This document shows positions 54,201 to 59,369 of a stretch of 64,000 nucleotides of DNA, one piece after another (the first letter of the stretch is position 1; the number at the start of each line of letters is the position of its first letter). This stretch comes from Conchocele bisecta (taxonomy: Eukaryota > Mollusca > Bivalvia > Lucinida > Thyasiridae). Location: positions 24,231,505-24,295,504 of the forward strand of contig CM055274.1 in NCBI GenBank assembly GCA_029237695.1, written 5' to 3'. The position numbers were made by a program, and so were the translations under genes. The notes beneath the pieces were generated by a model. It worked only from the letters and a program-made list of their open reading frames with translations. It ran no database searches and was not told where the DNA came from.

Positions 54201-55777
54201 CCGATGCTGGCCAAACTTCATAGTAAGTTAAGATCCTTGGGTGAAGCATTTTCAGATTTGGTAAAATGAGAGTCATCGCTTAATCCAAGATGACTGCCAT
54301 CTAACAATAGCACAATGCACAATAGCACAATAACACTTATGAACTCAATGTCACATTCTCCTCTGGTGTTCATGGAGGCAGGTGAGCGAATTAGGGCCAT
54401 CATGGCCCTCTTGTTTCATTTATGGATGCTTTTAGACATATTTATTGCATTTATAGACCTCGGTCCGTTAATTCAACCTGTGATGTACATCTGTATATTT
54501 ATTTATTCTTGTTTAGTGTCCATGTCTTGCCCCAAGGCGCGACATACAGGCCGCGGCCATCTAGTTAAATTATTGTGCATCATTTACTTTTGAAAATCAA
54601 CGCGTATTCAGCTAAAATACAGCCATCATTACACAGGTGTATAAATGTTACAGTTGAGATGCAGTCACACCTACATGAACTGGGGCGACAATTGGAGCAT
54701 ATTACACAGGAGATGCAGGAACAAGTTGACGCGGATGAAATAAACACCTCTGTACTGAAGGTATACACCAGGGGGGCTGTTTCACTAAACTATGTACGAC
54801 TAAAATGTTCGTAAGTGCAAATTTAGGATCGTCTGGAAATTTAAAATGATGGATTTACATTTATTGTATGTTCAATAAATGTAAATTCAATAATTGTTTA
54901 CAAGAAAACAGTGTTAATCTGAAATTTACAGACTATCATAATTTTGCAACTGCAAACATTTTAGTCGTACAAAGTTTAGTGAAACGGCCCTTATATGGCC
55001 ACCAGTGATTCTAGCGTGTCGTGGATGGTCAATTATTGTTTGTATATACATGAAAGACCTTTCTAAACATTTTACAAAGTAATTCAAATGCGCCCGGATC
55101 TGAAGTATTCGCCACTGTTGAATGAAAATCCCACACAAAGTCGGTATTCATACTCGCCTATACAATGTGTTACAGTGTGTCAAAATCGCTGTTTGGGGTG
55201 GGTTTTCGGCATAGATTTTACAGTTGGTAATACATAACATAAATCTCAAAGATTTTGAGTGTAAACTGTAACAAAAACGTGTCGCACTAACCTAAATTCG
55301 CTTTTTAAGATCAGACACATTCACTTCTTCATTATCAATAAATATTAACCGCCATCTTTGAAAATATTTTTTTGGTTTTTGGTACAGTTTACACTGAAAA
55401 TCTTTGCTAGTTTCGTAAAAACGCAAGTATTTACAAGGAACATTGGTTGATATTTCCGAGTGAAATATCGTATGTACAAGACATGATTTCTAAGCCACAT
55501 GACAGTTTTCCAAAATGGCGAAATAATAAATATTTCAGACATAAACTTGTCAGTCAAGAAGATGTGCATTGACTTTTCACGAGCATTGGCAAACATACTG
55601 CAGTCATGCTTATTCGAACATTACATGGGCATATGGGTATATCCTTATCTATCTGTTGCTCTTTGTTAGCTCATCAAATTCCATAAGCTCCATCTTCCTA
55701 ATCAAAGCTAGATTTATAGATAGTTCTAGTGCTGTATCAAGTGATATGTGTATTTTCAGCTTGAGGATAACACCTGA
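30137..55777 (+). CDS. TAF7: TAF7, transcription initiation factor TFIID subunit 7 (nine coding exons)
   Basis: Joined exons 30137-30229, 33653-33784, 34119-34199, 35394-35490, 37022-37080, 47495-47693, 51054-51251, 54654-54760 and 55760-55777 give 327 codons plus stop, close to the roughly 350 residues of vertebrate TAF7. TAF7 is a nuclear TFIID subunit that binds TAF1, restrains its acetyltransferase activity and leaves on initiation (family knowledge). The N-terminal TAFII55 domain spans about residues 20-180 with HHFIMRLPP, LKDRLSIEL, MDLPCIIECQKT, DRKTFYKTSDI, WNHGITPPLKNV and the basic RRRRFRKTLKKK. Residues 155-190 include IEKEVKRLFRTDAEA; the acidic part holds DEEDEKDVNIVDSEEDI; exon 8 encodes a Gln/Glu-rich helix. 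The ATG at 30137 is the first in frame and fits the family start. Introns are 334 bases to 10.4 kb and full of mobile elements. The C-terminus is shorter than in vertebrates. Confidence 0.93.
30640..30870. repeat. Palindrome around a poly-G run
   Basis: 'ccacaccaaatcacttgg' and 'ccaagtgatttggtgtgg' are exact complements. Inside, 'gagaagcaggggata' faces 'tatcccctgcttctc', then 'tatcataggacc' and 'tcctatgatgga'. The centre has a 14-base G-run. The outer word also belongs to the SINE-like family of 47018. Confidence 0.65.
31056..31215 (+). repeat. 30-bp minisatellite 'tgagggcgtcagacaacatg'
   Basis: Five tandem units of 'tatcactgtatgagggcgtc' + 'agacaacatg', one interrupted by 'tcatgtaaata'. The unit length is a multiple of three, so two frames stay open through it; no gene is implied. 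Confidence 0.85.
31284..31573. mobile_element. Palindromic MITE 'cgattattttacaacaacgg'
   Basis: Arms 'cgattattttacaacaacg' and 'cgttgtcaaataatcg', then 'tgctatgcgatgtaatt' and 'aattacatcgcatagca', then 'acaatccatccataatt' and its partner, around 'gatctgcctggttttc'. About 290 bases, imperfect. Confidence 0.7.
31580..32110. other. Intronic sequence, nothing recognised
   Basis: No coding or repeat structure recognised in TAF7 intron 1 here. Confidence 0.35.
32120..32320 (+). mobile_element. SINE-like fragment ending GTTAAAC + (CAAT)n
   Basis: Ends 'ggacgttaaacaatattcaa' followed by 'tcaatcaatcaatc', a 3' end typical of mollusc SINE-like repeats. A possible B-box-like 'gggattcgaaactgcc' lies at about 32243. 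No target duplication found. Confidence 0.5.
32640..32815 (-). pseudogene. Coding-like stretch of unknown origin
   Basis: On the - strand, directly outside the GC-rich element, an open stretch reads KATAKLSLTLHHTLTFEDCL, then QDIHKIYKRIGIVRDAN and VNLVRHLDDVQKAIMHQ, running into the terminal repeat. The composition is helical, charged and unlike the surrounding repeat DNA. I do not recognise a family. It may be a captured exon or the tail of an element-encoded protein. Confidence 0.35.
33064..33301. mobile_element. GTGGCTGTGAC-family MITE in TAF7 intron 1
   Basis: Left 'atatgtgactgtagaaatgg', middle 'gtctgatcagtatctgcacc', right 'ttactccagtcacagccaca'. Confidence 0.75.
33429..33635. mobile_element. 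GTGGCTGTGAC-family MITE abutting TAF7 exon 2
   Basis: Left 'cgtgactgtgactggagaaa', right 'gccccattttgccagtcaca'. The exon 2 acceptor AG is at 33651-33652, so this element occupies the usual branch-point zone. Confidence 0.75.
33653..33784 (+). CDS. TAF7: TAF7 coding exon 2 (residues 32-75)
   Basis: 44 codons, phase 0 at both ends. Acceptor 'ccatattag', donor AAG|GTACAT. Reads GPAATLKQEVKTGSMHLKDR then LSIELQPDLRRGAIRYGNEY. The LKDRLSIEL-x-PD-x-R-x-G pattern aligns with TAF7 without a gap, giving the same 21-residue spacing from LPP to LKDRL as the human protein. Confidence 0.93.
34119..34199 (+). CDS. TAF7: TAF7 coding exon 3 (residues 76-102)
   Basis: Acceptor 'ggtttcag', donor CAG|GTAATA, phase 0. 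Reads MMDLPCIIECQKTVDRKTFY then KTSDISQ, the most conserved TAF7 block (DLPC-x2-E...KT-x-D-KTFYKT-x-DI-x-Q). Confidence 0.95.
34272..35150. repeat. Duplicated block 'taacccttccaacacc' in intron 3
   Basis: 'ttaacccttccaacaccaga'...'ctgtatagtgg' (34272-34310) recurs as 'gttaccctttcaacactaca'...'ctatagtgg' (34984-35018). Within the first, 'gacgagccgtctcatcagga' matches the repeat centre of 36116 and 51308. The rest is unclassified AT-rich sequence. Confidence 0.45.
35394..35490 (+). CDS. TAF7: TAF7 coding exon 4 (residues 103-135 start)
   Basis: Acceptor 'tacctatag', donor A|GTAAGT, ends in phase 1. Reads MLITTTEEDLLIDENESPKK then KEKDRKNQWNHG. Corresponds to the ML(V)..D..KKKDK..KK-x2-WNHG linker of TAF7; shorter than in vertebrates. 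Confidence 0.92.
35524..35863. mobile_element. 'agctccagataaggtgcgta' family (full copy) in intron 4
   Basis: The ends 'agagctccagataaggtgcg' and 'aaaacttatctggagttctg' are inverted; the centre is 'gagctgcaaaaagcaaacag' with 'ttgcagctc'. Starts 33 bases past the exon 4 donor. Confidence 0.7.
35925..36115. mobile_element. Palindromic MITE (copy 3 of the 5771 family), interrupted
   Basis: Left arm 'gagacgtgccatgtgatttt' through the centre 'gcaaatgtggaattctg' into 'tcgacgtcatttacagaaaa', then cut by the next element. The right terminus is not found. Confidence 0.6.
36116..36288. mobile_element. Perfect palindrome 'atgacaaacactatagatcc'
   Basis: 'atgacaaacactatagatcc' and 'ggatctatggtgtttgtcat' are inverted. 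The core 'acgagacacgccataatggc' is exactly symmetric, with 'gatcctaatgagccggctcg' on the flank. Related fragments at 34325, 46140 and 51308. Confidence 0.75.
36361..36592. mobile_element. GTGGCTGTGAC-family MITE in intron 4
   Basis: Left 'gtgtgactaagactggagaa', right 'catttctccaataacagcca'. Confidence 0.7.
36650..36993 (+). mobile_element. Repeat with 'ggccttccggccttcgtcca' hairpin (copy 3)
   Basis: Matches 18650-18975 but with a different middle ('gctgtcagtgctgtcgatgt'). It ends about 28 bases before the exon 5 acceptor. Confidence 0.7.
37022..37080 (+). CDS. TAF7: TAF7 coding exon 5 (residues 135-154)
   Basis: Acceptor 'tttatctcag', donor AAG|GTGAGA, phase 1 in and 0 out. Reads ITPPLKNVRRRRFRKTLKKK, the basic signature that closes the conserved TAF7 core. 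Confidence 0.95.
37216..40735 (+). repeat. Tandem array, alternating ~157- and ~182-bp units
   Basis: Marker 'gatgtacatcaataacccct' recurs at intervals near 157 or 182 bases. The long form has an extra 25-base 'ccttggttaaggtttttagt' copy. Units also hold 'catacttggacaacttcatc' and 'tgaccttgacctacattt'. 'ttttagctcgactattcaaa' plus 'cgtcggtgtcggcgtcaccg' marks the start at 37216 and recurs at 39012. Confidence 0.9.
40735..43830 (+). repeat. Tandem array with 'cttgcggaaagcgcgatata' and ggttaaagttttt runs
   Basis: Sub-units of 'tatctctgcaactgctttgc', 'aacttcacatgggtgtttat', 'tcccgtgcggcccctgtgcc' and 'gtcaaggtcaaattactttg' alternate with variable 'ggttaagtttttt' runs. The word 'cgcccgcttgcggaaagcgc' followed by 'acgtacgtacgt' returns at about 40737, 41687, 42650 and 43710, marking a ~1-kb higher order. 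This is the complement of the 7.0-8.0 kb array. 'tgtccatgcctcgccacaag' blocks sit at 43252 and 43834. Confidence 0.9.
43890..44333 (+). repeat. Return of the 157/182-bp array units
   Basis: 'catacttggataactttttc', 'gatgtacatcaataacccct' and 'gtcaagcttgtatatggaat' as in 37216-40735, so the 40.7-43.8 kb array looks inserted into, or fused with, the other. Confidence 0.8.
44334..44545 (+). repeat. Direct duplication, two ~115-bp units
   Basis: 'atgcaggccgcagccacctt' to 'gttctcctacagctcttgtt' occurs twice with few changes. Confidence 0.85.
44620..45130 (-). repeat. Inverted counterpart of the 19.4-20.1 kb array (three units)
   Basis: 'acagctcctctgaaaccgtt', 'tcttctacacatattgaaga', 'gcaccttggtgtttttatgc' and 'aacttaatagccattttttc' are complements of the 19.4 kb units, ~185 bases apart. 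Confidence 0.85.
45142..46829 (+). repeat. Left arm: CpG-rich inverted array upstream of TAF7 exon 6
   Basis: Begins TACAGTCGTTTCTGTCAAAA and ends 'cggagactgcactgta'. CG dinucleotides recur mostly every 5-15 bases ('gtgttgtgcgttgcgtatcc', 'cgtgtaatacgttttcggcc'), unlike anything else in the window. Contains three 77-bp tandem units (46511, 46588, 46665; 'ggtttgacaatgtgtattac'). Bases about 45601-46380 have no partner in the right arm and appear inserted. No ORF of interest. Confidence 0.85.
46890..47025. mobile_element. Half copy of the CAAAGTATACTTT MITE
   Basis: 'atctgtagccgatttcatca' to 'catatagaactaacgactgc', then broken by the SINE-like unit. Confidence 0.65.
47018..47320 (+). mobile_element. 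SINE-like repeat 'ggctttcttgttacatgtat' (copy 1)
   Basis: Runs from 'tggctttcttgttacatgta' through 'aaagtagtaatattggtact', 'gtgtggtgaggacctggcaa' and 'aacccggcctaaaatgacat' to 'aacaccattaaataaataca'. Same order at 48028, 62446 and 63232 and partly 37082. The simple-repeat 3' end suggests target-primed retrotransposition (inference). Confidence 0.65.
47495..47693 (+). CDS. TAF7: TAF7 coding exon 6 (residues 155-221 start)
   Basis: Acceptor 'ttgttgttgttgtag', donor ATAG|GTATGA, phase 0 in and 1 out. Reads YMEQPDIEKEVKRLFRTDAE then AISVKWELITEDEKP and a Gly/Ser/Asp-rich tail. DVEKEVKRLL-x-TDAEA is the conserved helix following the core in TAF7. The exon lies between the two CpG-rich inverted arms. 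Confidence 0.93.
48028..48290 (+). mobile_element. SINE-like repeat (copy 2) in TAF7 intron 6
   Basis: 'ttggctttcttgttactcga', 'agtggggctaagtgactggt', 'gttagcccggcctaaaatga'. It stops where the TTAA MITE begins. Confidence 0.65.
48292..48500. mobile_element. TTAA-type MITE (copy 4), right end degraded
   Basis: Left TTAACCCTTAGAACGCG. Hairpin 'tggtttggcagcactttaga' / 'tctaaagtgctgtcaaacca' with the loop 'gaaatgatt' duplicated. The right TTAA is not preserved. Confidence 0.65.
48716..49654 (-). repeat. Right arm: CpG-rich inverted array downstream of TAF7 exon 6
   Basis: The complement of 45142-46829 without its 0.8-kb insertion: starts 'atatactgtgcagtctgcgt', ends GACAGAAACGACTGTA. Three 77-bp units occur in the complement ('cattgtcaaaccg' at about 48871, 48948 and 49025). 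A stretch near 49349-49470 ('acaaccgttgtacacggatt') is duplicated here only. GTAT follows the right end, matching GTAT before the left arm. Confidence 0.85.
49690..49797. mobile_element. GTGGCTGTGAC-family fragment
   Basis: 'gatctggggccacactggtt' to 'atttctccaaccacatccac'; left end absent. Confidence 0.5.
49804..49990. mobile_element. TA-flanked MITE, CAGTGGAACCTCTCTAAACC (Tc1/mariner-pogo-like)
   Basis: TA at 49802-49803 and 49991-49992. Inverted ends CAGTGGAACCTCTCTAAACC and GGTTTAGAGAGGTTCCACTG are exact complements of each other. TA duplication and CAGT ends suit Tc1/mariner-pogo elements (inference). A partial relative starts at about 56916. Confidence 0.8.
50000..50460. other. Intronic AT-rich sequence
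   Basis: Low-complexity A/T-rich sequence in TAF7 intron 6; nothing recognised. Confidence 0.4.
50463..50780 (-). pseudogene. C-terminal fragment of a LINE ORF2
   Basis: Read on the - strand: NWKQIYLNTIQSTIDTRL, a frame break, then FQYKYLMIIIGTNKHMASCN and CDFCNMQIETFNHLFWECSV. C-x2-C...ET..HLF..C is the zinc-binding motif found at the end of many LINE reverse-transcriptase proteins. Both ends are missing. Confidence 0.7.
50995..51076 (+). repeat. 41-bp tandem duplication covering the exon 7 acceptor
   Basis: 'gtgttatacgttttacagac' to 'gttggtgagttgagtac' occurs at 50995-51035 and again at 51036-51076 with only one or two differences ('atagtt' against 'atattt'). Each copy has its own 'ttttacag' acceptor, at 51012 and 51053. 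Confidence 0.95.
51054..51251 (+). CDS. TAF7: TAF7 coding exon 7 (residues 221-287 start)
   Basis: Acceptor 'acgttttacag' (the second of a duplicated pair), donor A|GTAAGT, phase 1 in and out. Reads DIFGELSTSDEEDEKDVNIV then DSEEDISRQTSYVNLD, matching the IF-x-DLS-x3-EDEDE...DINIIDTEEDL acidic block. It ends with a Gly/Glu-rich quasi-repeat (LLEGSAEGVQEGMQEGSAEE). Confidence 0.92.
51308..51378. repeat. Palindrome 'gcaaatgctgtagatccaga'
   Basis: Arms 'gcaaatgctgtagatcc' and 'ggatctgcagcatttgt' around 'gacggctcgtgacgagccg'. A short member of the 36116 family, 57 bases after exon 7. Confidence 0.75.
51400..51620 (-). repeat. Fragment of the 22.9-24.5 kb array, inverted
   Basis: 'tgtctcgccgatgttagtga', 'aacttcctcacattgatagc', 'gggtgaccttgacc' and 'gacactctccggcgatctcc' are complements or end pieces of that array; the two end blocks are themselves roughly inverted. 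Confidence 0.55.
51621..52140. other. Intronic sequence with weak duplication
   Basis: 'tcaccaaacattatcagcat' and 'tcaccaaactgtatcaatat' plus 'attgacactat' recur ~150 bases apart; otherwise unclassified. Confidence 0.4.
52145..52330. mobile_element. Palindromic MITE 'attaaattttcgaccacatg'
   Basis: Outer arms 'ttattaaattttcgaccaca' and 'tgtggtcgaaaatttaataa'; inner perfect arms 'tagcagtaaaccggat' and 'atccggtttactgcta'. Confidence 0.8.
52537..52745. repeat. Diverged 'agctccagataag' family copy
   Basis: 'agaactccagataagctttg' to 'cagctcaaataagtgtattt'; the right end is replaced by the next array. Confidence 0.5.
52775..53175 (+). repeat. Two units of the 'cttgcggaaagcgcg' array
   Basis: 'cgcttgcggaaagcgcgata' at about 52780 and 53050, 'acgtacgtacgtgtgtccgg', 'tatctctgcaactgctttgc'; as in 40.7-43.8 kb. 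Confidence 0.85.
53180..54414 (+). repeat. Dispersed ~1.25-kb repeat 'agctcacctgagcgaagctc' (copy 2)
   Basis: Begins 'agctcacctgagcgaagctc' and the 'cgtccgtccgtcgtccgtga' run, and ends 'agggccatcatggccctctt'. 'aatccaagatggccgccgtc' blocks recur at about 53395, 53858 and 54285. Opposite in orientation to 1611-2886. Confidence 0.75.
54415..54482 (-). mobile_element. Half copy of the hAT-like CACAGGTTGAAG MITE
   Basis: 'catttatggatgcttttaga' to 'gttaattcaacctgtg': right arm only. Confidence 0.7.
54518..54570 (+). repeat. 'tgtccatgtcttgccccaag' block
   Basis: Same block as 6962, 43252 and 43834, here 85 bases before TAF7 exon 8 and not next to an array. Confidence 0.6.
54654..54760 (+). CDS. 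TAF7: TAF7 coding exon 8 (residues 287-322)
   Basis: Acceptor 'aaatgttacag', donor AAG|GTATAC, phase 1 in and 0 out. Reads IEMQSHLHELGRQLEHITQE then MQEQVDADEINTSVLK, a Gln/Glu-rich amphipathic helix at the place of the vertebrate C-terminal coiled coil. Confidence 0.85.
54771..54991. mobile_element. GGGGCCCGTTTCACTAAAC-family MITE at the exon 8 donor
   Basis: 'ggggctgtttcactaaacta' and 'agtttagtgaaacggccc' ends; starts about 11 bases into intron 8. Confidence 0.75.
55000..55570. other. TAF7 intron 8, unclassified
   Basis: A half copy of the 'acaggtgattctagc' palindrome at 55008-55045. Then 'gattttgagtgtaaactgta' faces 'tacagtttacactgaaaatc' (about 55250 and 55383), a loose inverted pair; the rest is unrecognised. 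Confidence 0.4.
55760..55777 (+). CDS. TAF7: TAF7 coding exon 9 (last five residues and stop)
   Basis: Acceptor 'gtgtattttcag' then CTT GAG GAT AAC ACC TGA. Phase 0 fits exon 8. Support is the good acceptor, the phase and the downstream AATAAA. A missed small exon between 54761 and 55759 cannot be excluded, because vertebrate TAF7 has a longer tail. Confidence 0.65.
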   Translation, partial: LEDNT

Positions 55778-55866
55778 CCAACACCAGATGTGCAGCTGAA
55801 ACTATAATGAGATGGAAACTGGACAACACGAGAACACAGGGACCATTGTACAAGTGAATAATCAGC

Positions 55867-56113
55867 AGGGGCCCGTTTCTCACTAAACTTTGTACGACTA
55901 AAATGTTTGTAAGTGCAAATTTAGGATCGTTAGGAAATTTAATTTGATGGATTTACATTTATTGAGCATAGGTTGCATATGCAGCCTATGCTCAGTAAAT
56001 GTAAATCCAACAATTGTTGACGAGAAAATATTGTTACTGTGAAATTTACAGACTATCATAATTTTGCACTTAAAAACATTTTATTAGTACAAAGTTTTGT
56101 GAAACGGCCCTCA
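55867..56113. mobile_element. GGGGCCCGTTTCACTAAAC-family MITE in the TAF7 3' UTR
   Basis: 'ggggcccgtttctcactaaa' and 'acaaagttttgtgaaacggc' ends; core 'gcataggttgcatatgcagc'. Lies between the TAF7 stop and its poly(A) signal, so it should be transcribed as a hairpin. Confidence 0.75.
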
Positions 56114-56258
56114 GGACTATATGTATATCAGACAGTCAACCGGGTATACAGAGCTGCTTTTAGTTCACAACCATCACTGTTACATTACTCATTATCATTA
56201 ACCATGTTATTGTACATAAATGATGTTGTAGTTTAGCAGTATATGAGTACATGATGAA

Positions 56259-56264
56259 AATAAA
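56259..56264 (+). terminator. TAF7 polyadenylation signal AATAAA
   Basis: AATAAA 482 bases after the stop, followed within 20-35 bases by a GT-rich stretch 'attgtgtgtgctttta', the usual cleavage context. Confidence 0.65.
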
Positions 56265-56408
56265 AATGGTCTTACAAGCTATTGTGTGTGCTTTTATCTT
56301 CACTATTCTGTTGTTGGTTACATTGGCAACACATGGTGAATGGGGCTGACTTCATAGTTAAAGGCATTATATCTCCGATATGTACAGATAGTGATGAAAC
56401 AGATTACT

Positions 56409-56878
56409 TTTGCTGCTGACGAACTTTTGGCCATTAAACACATTAAATCTTAAAAATATATAAATGTAAGTAGTTGTTCATCAATAACAAAAAATTTGCC
56501 CTCCCCAAAAAAAATTATTTGTAGAAATTCCATCAAATATTGATTTTATTGCGAAAAAAATATTTTCCTATGGGAATTTAACATGGGGGCTAAAAATAGA
56601 TTTTTTTTTATTTGTGGACCGATTTTCAAATTCTAACTTATTTTCTTATTTAAATAATTTCAAAGCTATCTAGCCATGTTTTGAAACTCCCATGTTAAAT
56701 TCCCATAGGAAAATATTTTTTTTCGCTATAAAATCAATACTTGATGGAATGTCATGAAACAAAACTTTTTGGGGAGGGTGACTTTTTTGTTATTGATAAA
56801 AAAGTACTTACATTTAAATATTTTTTAGATTTAATGTGTTTAATAGCCAAAAGTTTGTCGGCAGAAAAACGTGGAACT
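56409..56878. mobile_element. Large palindrome (470 bp) 'ctgctgacgaacttttggcc'
   Basis: Arms 'cattaaacacattaaatctt' and 'agatttaatgtgtttaatag', 'tgttcatcaataaca' and 'ttgttattgataa', 'tttcctatgggaatttaaca' and 'tgttaaattcccataggaaa'. Arms about 200 bases, no coding content. Confidence 0.75.
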
Positions 56879-56911
56879 GACAGTAGACTTACTTTAAATC
56901 TACAGTTGTAA

Positions 56912-57085
56912 AGTACAGTGGAACCTCCGCGAACGGCCACCTCTACAACAATACCCTCTGTAACAGCCAATGTTTTATATACCAAATGGACAATTGTCTT
57001 TATATTTAACCTCCGTACAACAGCCACCTCTACAACAGCCAGTTTTGTATCTTCCAATGGGTGGCTGTTGTAGTGAACTCGATTA
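56912..57085 (+). repeat. Pogo-like terminal fragment with duplicated 'cctctacaacagcca'
   Basis: Starts TACAGTGGAACCTCCGCGAA, then 'gccacctctacaacaa' and 'gccacctctacaacagccag'. 'aacagccaatgttttatata' recurs at 58119 ('aacagtcaatgttttatata'). Confidence 0.55.
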
Positions 57086-57137
57086 TTTTAACCCAATTGT
57101 ACCTTTGAGTTTATTATCCCCTCACCAACAGGCAAGA

Positions 57138-57341
57138 GGATATTCATATTTTTCCAACGAATATGACATATGTTCATCAGTGGTGTGGAATGTCCATATT
57201 TCATGAGTGCCGTTAGGCACTCATGAAATATGGACATTTCACACCACGAGATGAACATATAGGCACTCATGAAATATGGACATTCCACACCACTCGATGA
57301 ACATATATGTCATATTCGTTGCAAAAATATGAATATTCTAT
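57138..57341. mobile_element. Palindrome 'gatattcatatttttccaac' with duplicated arm
   Basis: 'aacgaatatgacatatgttc' and 'gaacatatatgtcatattcg' are inverted. The central 'ggcactcatgaaatatggac' arm is present three times (one left, two right). Confidence 0.75.
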
Positions 57342-57344
57342 TTA

Positions 57345-58110
57345 TTATGTACCGCTCCATGGAAATTAGCAGTTTTTAGACGGTATACGGTAATGAATCT
57401 GTATTTGCAGCCTATTTAGTAGTCCGGCACTGCAGGTGCGCGTTATGAATATAGATAGCGGAAGTAGTCGTATTTTCACCGGAAGTTGTTTATTTCATCG
57501 ATGAGAACATATGACTTTTATTTACATCGTATAACTAGTAGGGTAGGTATATAATAAAGAGCGCTAGTCTGCATATGTAATATTTATACATGTAGCTCGG
57601 TTACTCATTTAATTTTGAGCGAGCATAGAAAGCGAAGAAATAAGTATATTAAAAATTCAATAAATGAACCATTAAAGATGCAATATGTGAACTATAACAC
57701 AAGCGAAGAAATTAGCTTATTAAGAATTCAACATATATGGGAACTACAGCTTTATTTTACAACTACAATCTTATTGTTTGTTCCGCTTTGACACCAAAGC
57801 GCACATGCACAGTGACGTGTCTGAACAGGATGATGTAATGTGAATTTCTGACAACAACACGTGATGTCTGGTTGTTAATATAACTTAAACATATTGGAAC
57901 ATTTAATGAATAAATTTGATATTGGTGAAAGAGTCGCAATATGTAATAATAATTGAGCCAAAATGCTATGCTTTCATTGTTAGAGAAACTCGGGCAAACA
58001 ATAAGAATGTTCATGTTATGGTGATTTGTTATTTGACCACTATGTCTCTCTAAGGATGGTGTTCTGCATACACCACATGTCTCCTCTTTGTCTCACTCAC
58101 ATTAGTGAAA
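57345..58110. other. Intergenic, nothing recognised
   Basis: AT-rich; 'gaacataaatagcgaagaaa'-type words are partly duplicated near 57630 and 57705 ('gcgaagaaat...aattcaa'). No gene seen. Confidence 0.4.
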
Positions 58111-58164
58111 CCCTCTGTAACAGTCAATGTTTTATATACCAAATGGACAATTGCCTCTATATTT

Positions 58165-58265
58165 AACCACAGGTGGAAGACTCGGACCTATGACACAAAA
58201 AAATGCCTATTAAAAAAAATCCCATTACCCCACCCACTTGGTCTCGTACAGTACCATATGCTAAT
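58165..58265. repeat. Half copy of the 11130 palindrome
   Basis: 'ccacaggtggaagactcgga' and 'gacacaaaaaaatgcc' match 11130-11290 in the complement. Confidence 0.5.
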
Positions 58266-58629
58266 ATAAAGGTGAGCATAAATAGGGCCATTATAGAAAA
58301 AGCCCTCTCTTTTCCGGCTCGCACAAACACAATAAACATCGATTAAATGTATGACTTCTGTCTCTGGCAATCGATAAAGGTATTAGGTGTGTGAATATAC
58401 TCACTTCAAATCGCTGTTTCCAGCATTTATTCAGTTATTCGCATTTTGTATACCCCATCCAAAGCGAAATTTGCGTGTACGAAAGAATCTCGCACATAAT
58501 CGGAGGCCGTCCGGCTGGATTATCGGTCATATTTGGCCGATAGCTGATCGCCAGCTCAAACTAAAGTCGTGCACCATGATCATATACATTAGAGATTCCA
58601 ACCATACAAAGTTCGTCCAATTGTTCGTC

Positions 58630-59210
58630 CAATTGTGATCGTTCGCATAGACCACGACCCGAAGGTGTGTCGCGCACAAGAATGACAACTCTTGCATAGC
58701 TAATTTTTTAGTTATCTCCCTTTTTTGTTTCTCGCACTGATTTCGTGTCCGGAGCATAACTCCACCACCCTTTGGAATATTTTCATGAAACTTCACACAT
58801 GCATAGACCACGACCCGAAGGTGTGTCGCGCACAAGAATGACAACTCTTGCTTAGCTAATTTTTGAATTATCTCCCTTTTTTGTTTCGCGCACTGATTGA
58901 CGATAACTCGACCACCCTTTGGAATATTTTTATGAAACTTCACACATTCAGACCACGAACCGAAGGTGTGTCGTGCACAAGAATGACAACTCTTGCATAG
59001 CTAATTTTTGAGTTATCTCCCTTTTTTGTTTTCGCGCACTGATTTCCTGTCCGGAGCATAACTCGACCACCCTTTGGAATATTTTCATGAAACTTCACAC
59101 ATGCATAGACCACGACCCGGAGGTGTGTCGCGCACAAGAATGACAACTCTTGCATAGCTAATTTTTTAGTTATCTCCTTTTTTTGTTTTGCGCACTCTAC
59201 AAACTGGACA
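58630..59210 (-). repeat. Inverted counterpart of the 11.4-11.8 kb array (four units)
   Basis: 'gaccacgacccgaaggtgtg', 'acaagaatgacaactcttgc', 'agttatctccctttt' and 'ctttggaatattttcatgaa' repeat about every 145 bases. Confidence 0.85.
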
Positions 59211-59369
59211 ATAATGCATGAAGACCCGTTTTCTCGTGTGCTCTGTACACCTTTTCTCCTGTGCTCTGTGCACCTTACCTGTAGAGAGAACAATAGAGAC
59301 TGGGAGAACCATTCACATGTGCATGTGCTAGCATGTGCAAATGTCCAGTCTTGACCACTATATCTGACC

